Position numbers and translations under genes: made by a program | DNA from: Spirochaetaceae bacterium | GTDB taxonomy: Bacteria > Spirochaetota > Spirochaetia > Treponematales > Breznakiellaceae | Assembly: GCA_031257995.1 (NCBI GenBank) | Contig: JAIRNN010000220.1 | Span: 1-11,230 of the forward strand | Direction: 5' to 3' | Length of the DNA: 11,230 nt | Shown here: positions 6,532 through 11,230 of the stretch, one piece after another | Layout of the letters: every line of letters begins with the position of its first letter | Numbering within the stretch: position 1 is the stretch's first letter | Notes under the pieces: model-generated | Databases searched by the model: none | What the model was told of the DNA's origin: nothing | Seen by the model: only the letters and a program-made list of their open reading frames with translations

Positions 6532-7077
6532 ATGGTTGATTTTAGCGTTTCGGAAGAAACAATAGCGAAAATATCTGAACAGTTCTCTGTTTCCCAAAAA
6601 ACGGTTACGGCTTTGTATGCATTCTTTAATGACATAACGAAGGATATAAAGGGGCAGTATCTGGCGCATATCATCAGAACGACGGAGGAAAAATTGCGCC
6701 TTTTTCCCGGCAATGAGATGTTTCAGATTATCTGTTCCGCGGTGGACGCGCAGGGAAAACGGTTTGGTATAGCGAGCGTCCATTATTACAAAGGCCGTTA
6801 TTCCTCAATATTTTATCATCCCCAGACAAACGATAAGCAATTACGTATTATGCTTGCCCATGAATTAGGGTATTTGTTTCTTATCGCGTACTTAAACGAG
6901 ATACAAAAAACGACAGAATATAACGAGGAAAGCGCAACTGAACCGCTGTCTACCATACTCGGCGTTTTTACTATTCTTGATAAAAACGACTTCTACCATA
7001 ATAAGATTGGGCCATTTAAGCATATGTCGGTGCAGGAAGTTTTAGATGATTTTGGCCGTTTGTGTAGTCTTAAATAA
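6532..7077 (+). CDS. ImmA/IrrE-like protein with degenerate zinc motif (HELGY)
   Basis: 181 aa from ATG 6532; an upstream ATG at 6481 in the same frame overlaps the previous gene and is less likely. An N-terminal part with SEQFSVSQKTVTALYAFF (about 16-32) could be a helix-turn-helix-like region. Near 93-120, IFYHPQTNDKQLRIMLAHEL followed by GYLFL resembles the active helix of ImmA/IrrE (DUF955) metallopeptidases, preceded as usual by a strand and R..LAHE. The second zinc histidine is replaced: H110-E111-L-G-Y114. The acidic stretch EESATEPLSTILG (about 132-144) sits where the third ligand normally lies. Relatives cleave repressors or sense phage and stress; with Tyr for His this one may be a non-catalytic sensor. 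It follows the 86-aa gene by 16 nt. Family call is tentative. Confidence 0.6.
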   Translation: MVDFSVSEETIAKISEQFSVSQKTVTALYAFFNDITKDIKGQYLAHIIRTTEEKLRLFPGNEMFQIICSAVDAQGKRFGIASVHYYKGRYSSIFYHPQTNDKQLRIMLAHELGYLFLIAYLNEIQKTTEYNEESATEPLSTILGVFTILDKNDFYHNKIGPFKHMSVQEVLDDFGRLCSLK

Positions 7078-7114
7078 GCGGCATATTCTTATTTTTTAGG
7101 AGGATCCCAATGAG

Positions 7115-7249
7115 TTGTATGCCTTCATTGGAAGAACAGGCGGCGCGGTTTTGTGTCGGCTGAAGCGAGAGGCCGGCAACGATGTTGTTGTAGCTTCCCC
7201 GCCAAACGCGCTGATTTTTGGAGAAATAAGGGGTTTCTGTGACTGTTAA
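7115..7249 (+). CDS. Candidate small protein, 44 aa, TTG start
   Basis: Frame 2 gives a protein-like product, YAFIGRTGGAVLCRLKREAG followed by NDVVVASPPNALIFGE, ending CDC at TAA 7247-7249. TTG 7115 lies 10 nt after the strong ribosome site AGGAGG (7099-7104). The ATG at 7110, nearer that site, opens frame 3 and stops after 17 codons, so either TTG is the true start or a single-base indel has moved the ATG out of frame. The stop overlaps the GTG start of the next gene (7239), a sign of translational coupling. Family unknown; the three cysteines and the VASPPN turn are the visible features. Confidence 0.4.
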   Translation: MYAFIGRTGGAVLCRLKREAGNDVVVASPPNALIFGEIRGFCDC

Positions 7250-7502
7250 ACAGGTGAAAAGCATTGTCCGCAAGGATGTTCCGATCTATTATAAGATGTT
7301 TTACAATGCCGTCGCGGAGATTGAGCTGTTGGGGCGGGTTGTCGAGACGACGATTGAGTTTTCCTTGGAGACGAAGCCGACGGGCGCAAAAGAAATTGTC
7401 GTCACGGTTCAGGATGACATCGATTATCCACTCGTTCCGCTCAAGGCCGCGCTTAAAAAGGCGATTCTCGCGCTCGACCGGGACGCGAAACTTCCTCTGT
7501 AA
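7239..7502 (+). CDS. Hypothetical protein, 87 aa, upstream of tsaE
   Basis: GTG 7239 starts MTVKQVKSIVRKDVPIYYKM and the frame ends at TAA 7500-7502, only 3 nt before tsaE. AGGGG lies 5 nt before the start. The predicted fold alternates helix (2-25), strands (EIELLGRVVETTIEFSL, EIVVTVQDDIDYPLVP) and a C-terminal helix (LKAALKKAILALDRDAKLPL). It is a compact, soluble, alpha/beta-like small protein with no known motif. Its fixed place directly before tsaE, in the same codon style, makes it a real gene of that operon. A link to t6A synthesis is inference from position only. Confidence 0.75.
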   Translation: MTVKQVKSIVRKDVPIYYKMFYNAVAEIELLGRVVETTIEFSLETKPTGAKEIVVTVQDDIDYPLVPLKAALKKAILALDRDAKLPL

Positions 7503-7505
7503 CCG

Positions 7506-7964
7506 GTGTCTGTGTATCTCACAAACAGCCCGGAAGAAACGGAAGCCGTGGGCGAACGGCTTGCCGCCGCGTTGCAGCCTGGCTCGGTCGTCGCGTTGTA
7601 CGGCGGGCTTGGTGCGGGAAAGACCTGTTTTACTCGCGGACTTGCGCGGGGCCTTGCCGTCACGGACGCGGTAACCAGCCCGACATACACAATCGTCAAC
7701 ACATATCGGGGAACGTTGTCGGGTATCGGCCCAACCGACATTCATCACATCGACGCGTACCGGCTTCGGGATGCGGACGACTTTGTGAATATCGGCGGGG
7801 AAGAGTTACTCGCGGGGGATGGCGTTTGCATCGTGGAATGGCCGGAGCGGATCGCGCGGTGTTTGCCGGAAGACGCGATACCGGTTGCTATCGGACTAAA
7901 AGCGGGGGACAAACGCGAGATACGGATAGCGGGGGATACGGCGGGGTATGATGACTGCGGTTAA
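7506..7964 (+). CDS. tsaE: tRNA threonylcarbamoyladenosine biosynthesis ATPase TsaE
   Basis: 152 aa, the usual TsaE length. TsaE is the P-loop ATPase that works with TsaB and TsaD to place t6A at position 37 of ANN-decoding tRNAs, in the cytoplasm. Visible signatures: NSPEETEAVGERLA at the N-terminus, Walker A GGLGAGKT (33-40), SPTYTIVNTY (about 58-67), HIDAYRL (about 81-87), GGEELL, and VCIVEWPERI (about 107-116). GTG 7506 is taken as start; GTG 7512 is an alternative. The last residues, GYDDCG, overlap the beginning of a truncated neuB copy. A second version of this tail (GYDDSGYDNG and stop) occurs at 9345-9377, before the full neuB-like gene. TsaB and TsaD are not in the window. Confidence 0.93.
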   Translation: MSVYLTNSPEETEAVGERLAAALQPGSVVALYGGLGAGKTCFTRGLARGLAVTDAVTSPTYTIVNTYRGTLSGIGPTDIHHIDAYRLRDADDFVNIGGEELLAGDGVCIVEWPERIARCLPEDAIPVAIGLKAGDKREIRIAGDTAGYDDCG

Positions 7965-8124
7965 AGAACCTTTTATCATTGCTGAACTTGGCGCGGCCCA
8001 CGGCGGCGGCATTGCCAAAGCCAAAGAGCTGGTCGATGCAGCTTTTACGGGCTTGTTCCGCGTACTCTCTGCGGAAATTACGAGCGTTATCCGGCAGGCC
8101 TGTTTGTGCCCGTTCGCGGTATGA
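7948..8124 (+). pseudogene. Truncated neuB-like 5' fragment
   Basis: ATG 7948 opens a frame reading MMTAVKEPFIIAELGAAHGG, then GIAKAKELVDAA, which matches the first 30 or so residues of the full gene at 9350. Similarity stops at 8042. After that the frame runs 27 codons through unrelated DNA to TGA 8122-8124. From 7966 to 8042 the copy differs from 9380-9456 at four of 77 bases. It overlaps the tsaE stop codon. The barrel and SAF domain are absent, so it cannot be an enzyme. Confidence 0.85.
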
Positions 8125-8177
8125 AAAAAGTCTATGCGTTTGTCCTGTGTAATGAGGCATTGACACGATGGTCATGA
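8043..8177 (+). pseudogene. Unidentified gene fragment after the neuB break
   Basis: From the break point, frame 3 reads FYGLVPRTLCGNYERYPAGL, then FVPVRGMKKVYAFVLCNEALTRWS, and stops at TGA 8175-8177. It has the look of a genuine C-terminal protein segment (hydrophobic VYAFVLCNEAL, balanced composition) but lacks a start of its own. I do not recognise the family. It probably came with the DNA that now separates the two neuB copies. Its last codons overlap the -35 box of the promoter at 8160-8189. Confidence 0.45.
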
Positions 8178-8189
8178 CGCATATATACT
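8160..8189 (+). promoter_or_regulatory. Strong sigma70-type promoter before the glycosyltransferase
   Basis: TTGACA (8160-8165, perfect -35), an 18-nt spacer, and TATACT (8184-8189, 5 of 6). Start would be near 8196, about 20 nt before ATG 8217. It is one of the two best promoters in the window. Confidence 0.7.
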
Positions 8190-8216
8190 CTTTTTAAAGG
8201 ATGTTGTCATTTATTT

Positions 8217-8501
8217 ATGGAGGAAAAACTCAAAAACTATCCTAGGATCTCGATAGTTACGCCCTGTTTTAACGGCGGAAAGTATCTTGAGGCTACGATA
8301 AACTCTGTTCTTGGGCAACAATACCCGAATCTTGAATATATCATCATAGACGGTGGAAGCACCGACGATACCATCGACATCATCAAGAAATATGAACGGG
8401 ATTTAACCTATTGGGTATCCGAAAAAGATAACGGCATATACGATGCCCTGAATAAGGGATTTAAGAAAATGGCAGGAGAGGTAGCTTTGGGGGGGGGGTA
8501 A
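8217..8501 (+). CDS. Family 2 glycosyltransferase, N-terminal part (frame interrupted at G tract)
   Basis: 94 codons from ATG 8217 to TAA 8499-8501. ISIVTPCFNGGKYLEATINS (11-30) and YIIIDGGSTDDT (41-52) are the nucleotide-sugar-binding first half of a GT-A fold glycosyltransferase. SEKDNGIYDALNKGFKKMAG (68-87) is the usual lead into the DxD region. The frame then meets ten G (8489-8498) and stops. The second half continues in another frame at 8501. One added G (11), or two fewer (8), would join both halves into a protein of about 300 aa, normal for this group. No strong ribosome site is seen; AAAGG lies about 16 nt upstream. The protein likely adds a sugar to a surface or flagellar glycan, a role inferred from the neuB neighbour. 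Confidence 0.85.
   Translation: MEEKLKNYPRISIVTPCFNGGKYLEATINSVLGQQYPNLEYIIIDGGSTDDTIDIIKKYERDLTYWVSEKDNGIYDALNKGFKKMAGEVALGGG
8489..8498 (+). repeat. Homopolymer G10 tract inside the glycosyltransferase gene
   Basis: Ten consecutive G sit between the codons for GEVAL and VMSWIGSDD. As read, the frame closes at TAA directly after the tract. G8 or G11 would be in frame; G9 and G10 would not. Long G runs of this kind are classical slipped-strand contingency sites and are well documented in Treponema pallidum. Confidence 0.9.
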
Positions 8502-9118
8502 TGTCGTGGATAGGATCGGATGACAAGTATCATCCAAAGTCATTCTGGACGGTCGCGGAAATCTTTTCCTCGTTTCAAGAGATACAATGGCTGGTTGGCG
8601 CGGCAACCACATACGACGAACGGGGAAGGGTTGTCAGAGTACACGAAAGCCGGCGGTTTATGCGCTATGATCTCTTGGACGGCGATTATCGGTGGTTGCA
8701 ACAGGAATCCTGTTTTTGGCGCAGATCGTTGTGGGAAGCGGCGGGGGCCCGGTTGGACGTATCGTTAAAATATGCAGGGGATTTCGAATTGTGGGTTCGT
8801 TTTTTCCGCCACACGACGCTTCATGTTACCAACGCTTTGATCGGCGGCTTCAGGGCAAGAAGTGCAAATCAGTTGTCGCTGGAAGGCCATGACGCTTATC
8901 TTGCGGAAGCGGCGCGCATCATCAAAGCGGAAAAACTTACCCCAAAAGAGCAGAAGCAATTGTCTGAGTTTCGGCGTTTTAAGCGATTTCTGCGGCTACT
9001 GGAAAAAATGAAGATTTTCAACGTTGAGCGCATATCCAACAAATACAAAAGCGTCAAATATGGTGACGTGAAAAACATCTGGTTTGATAGAATGAAACAG
9101 GCGTTTGAATACGGCTAA
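8501..9118 (+). CDS. Family 2 glycosyltransferase, C-terminal part
   Basis: The first codons, MSWIGSDDKYHPKSFW, contain the SDD (DxD-type) metal and nucleotide-sugar site that belongs directly after the first half at 8217. Further on, WLQQESCFWRRSLWEAAG and LKYAGDFELWVRFF (near 88-98 of this part) carry the acidic catalytic-base region typical of WcaA-like family 2 enzymes. The C-terminal 60 residues are Lys/Arg-rich helix. ATG 8501 overlaps the stop of the first half (TAATG), so limited re-initiation could make a separate C-terminal peptide, but it would lack the nucleotide-binding half. This is one gene with 8217-8501, off in the sequenced state unless slippage occurs. Codon style resembles the neighbours and no other damage is seen, which argues for recent or reversible inactivation. 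Confidence 0.85.
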   Translation: MSWIGSDDKYHPKSFWTVAEIFSSFQEIQWLVGAATTYDERGRVVRVHESRRFMRYDLLDGDYRWLQQESCFWRRSLWEAAGARLDVSLKYAGDFELWVRFFRHTTLHVTNALIGGFRARSANQLSLEGHDAYLAEAARIIKAEKLTPKEQKQLSEFRRFKRFLRLLEKMKIFNVERISNKYKSVKYGDVKNIWFDRMKQAFEYG

Positions 9119-9349
9119 GATGGGAGAAGTCGCGGTAACATTGTTGCTAACGGCAAATTGCCGCTACTTCGTTCTACATCCTCTGCGCCCCCTTCTATAG
9201 GGACTTCATCCCCGTAACACGTTTTTCTGTCCACAACAAAAAAAATGAAAACTAGCAGATTGAATTTTAGCTGGTTCTGTATTATATTTATAGAAAAGTG
9301 CGAAGCGCATACAGATTTGGGTTTTTTCTTGCGGGGGATAAGGCGGGGT
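9119..9349. other. Leader region between glycosyltransferase and neuB-like gene
   Basis: No gene is seen. The region holds the near-palindrome CGGCAA-A-TTGCCG, a GTAACACGTTT string also present near 364, the promoter at 9260-9288 and, from 9331, the duplicated tsaE tail. The reading frame of the neuB-like gene is open back to ATG 9245, but those extra 35 residues (including LNFSWFCIIFIEKCEAH) overlap the promoter and are not part of the enzyme family. Confidence 0.55.
9260..9288 (+). promoter_or_regulatory. Candidate sigma70 promoter for the neuB-like gene
   Basis: TTGAAT (9260-9265), a 17-nt spacer, TATATT (9283-9288). Start would be near 9295, giving a leader of about 55 nt to ATG 9350. 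Confidence 0.5.
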
Positions 9350-9456
9350 ATGATGACAGCGGTTATGACAACGGTTAGAGAACCTTTTATCATTGCCGAA
9401 CTTGGCACGGCCCACGGCGGCAGCGTTGCCAAAGCCAAAGAGCTGGTCGATGCAGC
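9331..9456 (+). repeat. Direct repeat, right copy (tsaE tail plus neuB start); left copy at 7929-8042
   Basis: GCGGGGGATA at 9331 and at 7929 starts parallel similarity that ends at GATGCAGC (9456 and 8042). The right copy has 12 extra bases: GACAGCGGTTAT is followed by its near-duplicate GACAACGGTTAG, while the left copy has only one such unit. The right copy still encodes the tsaE C-terminal tail in the correct frame, although no tsaE body precedes it. Confidence 0.85.
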
Positions 9457-10474
9457 CGCATTTTCAGGTGCGGACTGCGTGAAATTTCAGATTGTCTATG
9501 CCGATGAGATTCTTCATCCAAATACGGGGTTAGTACCGCTTCCCGGCGGCGATACCCAGCTTTACGATGTGTTCAAAAAACTAGAGGTTTCCCCCGCATT
9601 TTTCGCAGAAATGAAAGCCTACGCTGAGTCAAAAGGTGTGGTCTTTCTCGCCTCGCCGTTCGGGCCGCGAAGCGCCGCCGAATTAAAGCGGCTGGCCCCC
9701 ATGTCGGTAAAAATCGCATCGCCTGAACTGAATTACACACAGTTGGTACGGGAAGTTGCGCGGTGGGGCATTCCGGTGTTTCTCTCGTCCGGCGTGTCAA
9801 CCCTGGCCGACATTGAGGAGGCCCTTGTCCTGTTTGACGAGGCGGGCGGACGGGACAACGTTACCCTGTTGCACTGTGTTACGAGTTACCCTGCCCCGCT
9901 TTCCGAGTACAACCTGCGCTTGCTCACCACGTTGCGCGGCATCTTCGGCGTGAAAACCGGGATAAGCGACCACAGCCTCGAACCGGAACCGGTCCCCTGT
10001 ATCGCGACGGCACTTGGAGCGGCAGCAATCGAAAAGCATTTTTGCTTGAGCCGGGACGATTCGGGGCTTGACGACCCCATCGCGCTCCCGCCCACCCGGT
10101 TCGCGGAAATGGTGAAGGCGGTACGGTTCACAGCGGACATCCGGCGTGAAGACGGCGAAACAAAGGCACTCACAGCAGTTGGCAAACGGTACGGCGCGGG
10201 AATGGCCGGCACCATTCTGGGAAACGGCGTAAAACGACTGTCCCCCTCAGAGGCTGCCAACTATGGCCGCACCAACCGCTCAATCCACGCGCTGACAGCT
10301 ATCCCCAACGGGGCACTGATCACAACGGGAAACACCGCTCCGTTGCGTACCGAAAAAATCTTGCGCCCCGGCCTCCCACCTGCAATGTGGGAAAAGATTT
10401 TAGACTGTAAGGCCCGCGCCTTCATCCCGGCAGGCGAAGGTATCCGGCTTGAAGATATCTGTTTTCCCCTTTGA
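9350..10474 (+). CDS. NeuB-family sialic-acid (nonulosonate) synthase
   Basis: 374 aa from ATG 9350; ATG 9353 is an equal choice, with AGGCGGGG just upstream. NeuB-type enzymes condense PEP with an N-acetyl hexosamine (ManNAc or a dideoxy derivative) to nine-carbon nonulosonic acids, used on flagellin, LPS-like or capsule glycans. The TIM barrel spans about 12-255: FIIAELGTAHGG, SGADCVKFQIVYADE, ESKGVVFLASPFG, VKIASPELNY, IPVFLSSGVSTLADIEEA, LLHCVTSYPAPLSEYNL, GISDHSLE, AAAIEKHFCLSRDDSGLDDP. The C-terminal 70 residues (NRSIHALTAIPNGALITTGN, LRPGLPP, AGEGIRLEDI) form the SAF antifreeze-like domain. Key Glu, Lys and His positions look intact. Which nonulosonate (neuraminic, legionaminic or pseudaminic) cannot be told, so no symbol is given. 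PEP is the co-substrate, but a link to pckG in this window is only incidental. Confidence 0.9.
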   Translation: MMTAVMTTVREPFIIAELGTAHGGSVAKAKELVDAAAFSGADCVKFQIVYADEILHPNTGLVPLPGGDTQLYDVFKKLEVSPAFFAEMKAYAESKGVVFLASPFGPRSAAELKRLAPMSVKIASPELNYTQLVREVARWGIPVFLSSGVSTLADIEEALVLFDEAGGRDNVTLLHCVTSYPAPLSEYNLRLLTTLRGIFGVKTGISDHSLEPEPVPCIATALGAAAIEKHFCLSRDDSGLDDPIALPPTRFAEMVKAVRFTADIRREDGETKALTAVGKRYGAGMAGTILGNGVKRLSPSEAANYGRTNRSIHALTAIPNGALITTGNTAPLRTEKILRPGLPPAMWEKILDCKARAFIPAGEGIRLEDICFPL

Positions 10475-10675
10475 GACGCGCGGTATTAAACTCAATGGGG
10501 CGCGACTCACATTCTACTCAAACCCGCCGACAGATTCTCACTGTCCGCAATAATACCGTGGATGATGAACTCTATACAAAAGAGACACCCGGATACTTTA
10601 AGGCACCCGAGCATCCCCTTGAAGGCCGCCCTATGGCTGTCCCCGTCCGGTTTGGGAACCGGCTGGAATCCCCGC

Positions 10676-10939
10676 TTACTTTTTGGCGGAGCGGCCAACC
10701 TTACCGGTGCCGCCGGGTTTTTTCGCGTTGCCCGACACGACCGGTTTTGCCAGAATTTCCGCCCGGTCAAGCGATGCCGCCGGGAAAACAGCAGACTGGG
10801 ACGTGCCGTCGTCGGAAAACCACACCGTGGTTATCAGCCTTTTTGCCTCATCAACGGTCAGTACAACCATTTTTGGTCCTTTAATACCGGTCGTTACGAC
10901 CACATCACCAATCAGCGACCCCGTAGCTCTTACACTCAT
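10676..10939 (-). CDS. Small YodC/DUF2158-like protein, 87 aa
   Basis: Minus-strand ATG 10939 follows AAGGAG at 7 nt. The product starts MSVRATGSLIGDVVVTTGIK and continues GPKMVVLTVDEAKRLITTVW, then FSDDG and SAVFPAASL. The arrangement GDVV...GPKM.V......V.WF......FP...L fits the small SH3-like DUF2158 (YodC) group of unknown function. The last 25 residues are basic (AKKPGGTGKVGRSAKK) and could bind nucleic acid. It has its own strong promoter (10988-11016) and faces the neuB-like gene tail to tail. Gene is confident, family moderately so. Confidence 0.75.
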   Translation of the reverse strand: MSVRATGSLIGDVVVTTGIKGPKMVVLTVDEAKRLITTVWFSDDGTSQSAVFPAASLDRAEILAKPVVSGNAKKPGGTGKVGRSAKK

Positions 10940-10987
10940 TTTAATCTCCTTCCAGTTTGAATGGGCAACCCCATTTTGATTTTACTT

Positions 10988-11016
10988 ACTATAATTTTAT
11001 CCCGTATTTTTGTCAA
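10988..11016 (-). promoter_or_regulatory. Strong sigma70 promoter for the YodC-like gene
   Basis: On the minus strand: TTGACA (11016-11011), a 17-nt AT-rich spacer and TATAGT (10993-10988). Start would be near 10981, leaving a leader of about 42 nt to ATG 10939. Confidence 0.75.
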
Positions 11017-11079
11017 GCCTTGCTGTTCAGATGCCATCGGTCGTAGAAGCGATAGAGCGCGGCGTAATACGAAAGAGCG

Positions 11080-11130
11080 GCGCGTCCCCTACGGAGAAAT
11101 TACAAGGTTTGGAGGGGGAAGTCTCCCCAT
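11080..11130. repeat. Partial palindromic element
   Basis: TCCCCTACGGAGAAATTACA at about 11085 resembles the left end of the elements at 651 and 5990, and GGGGGAAGTCTCCCC follows at about 11114. The AATGGATAATG middle is missing, so this is a diverged or partial copy. Confidence 0.35.
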
Positions 11131-11175
11131 ATGCGTTTACTTTACAAAGCAGAGAAACTATGATAAACTGAAGAA

Positions 11176-11230
11176 ATGAGAGGGAAGAAAGCAAGATTTA
11201 AGCGATTGCTGTCGGTTATGCCCGAAGGGT
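11176..11230 (+). CDS. Possible start of a gene running off the window
   Basis: ATG 11176 opens MRGKKARFKRLLSVMPEG and continues past the edge. TTTACT (11136-11141), a 17-nt spacer and TATGAT (11159-11164) lie just upstream, but would put the transcript start only about 5 nt before the ATG. GAAGAA is a weak ribosome site. Only 18 codons are seen, so this is a guess. Confidence 0.25.
   Translation, partial: MRGKKARFKRLLSVMPEG

Noticed and set aside
9245..9349. Longer N-terminus of the neuB-like protein from ATG 9245
   Set aside because: The extra 35 residues overlap a promoter-like pair and the duplicated tsaE tail, do not match NeuB N-termini, and are absent from the truncated left copy.
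10471..10884. 137-codon plus-strand frame after the neuB-like gene
   Set aside because: Its second half is antisense to the YodC-like gene with its strong promoter. The first 70 codons begin at TTG overlapping the neuB stop with no ribosome site and no family resemblance. A short remnant cannot be excluded.

Overview
The window reads like an accessory stretch of a spirochaete chromosome, most likely a Treponema-like host-associated lineage. This is an inference. It rests on a GTP-type PEP carboxykinase, a glycosyltransferase interrupted by a long G tract (a habit well known in Treponema pallidum), a TsaE-NeuB neighbourhood, IS remnants, a degenerate IS200/RAYT-like gene and many short palindromic intergenic repeats. 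No rRNA, tRNA or CRISPR array was seen.

Layout, left to right. Positions 1-108 hold the C-terminal end of an IS5-family transposase. Positions 109-852 are non-coding and full of repeats: a perfect 21-bp inverted repeat built from ACGAAC-like units, two GC-rich hairpins and a palindromic element with CCCCTACGGGG-type ends. A saccharopine-dehydrogenase-family oxidoreductase follows (853-2115). Positions 2116-2669 carry only doubtful small ORFs and another ACGAAC-type tract. On the minus strand lies a RAYT/IS200-like protein without a recognisable HUH motif (2670-3176). A triple-frame IS1-family transposase pseudogene occupies about 3308-3975. The GTP-dependent PEP carboxykinase gene (4121-5944) is intact and is the clearest metabolic gene here.

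After a second copy of the palindromic repeat come two AT-richer genes likely to form a unit: an 86-aa protein and a protein with an ImmA/IrrE-like helix in which the usual HExxH reads HELGY. Next is a tight run: a candidate 44-aa gene with a TTG start, an 87-aa hypothetical gene and tsaE (tRNA t6A synthesis ATPase). Right at the tsaE stop lies a truncated copy of the beginning of a neuB-like sialic-acid synthase gene, then an unidentified gene fragment that contains a near-consensus sigma70 promoter. That promoter faces a family 2 glycosyltransferase split into two frames by a run of ten G. The full-length neuB-like gene follows (9350-10474), and it carries a second copy of the tsaE tail in front of it. 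The right end has a minus-strand 87-aa YodC/DUF2158-like gene with an excellent promoter, and possibly the start of another gene at the edge.

The most interesting unit is 7929-10474. The neuB 5' end and the tsaE 3' tail are present twice and flank a glycosyltransferase whose coding frame is set by a homopolymer. This looks like a glycan-modification locus built by duplication and insertion, with expression of the glycosyltransferase possibly switched by slipped-strand mispairing. Proof would need read-level length data for the G tract.
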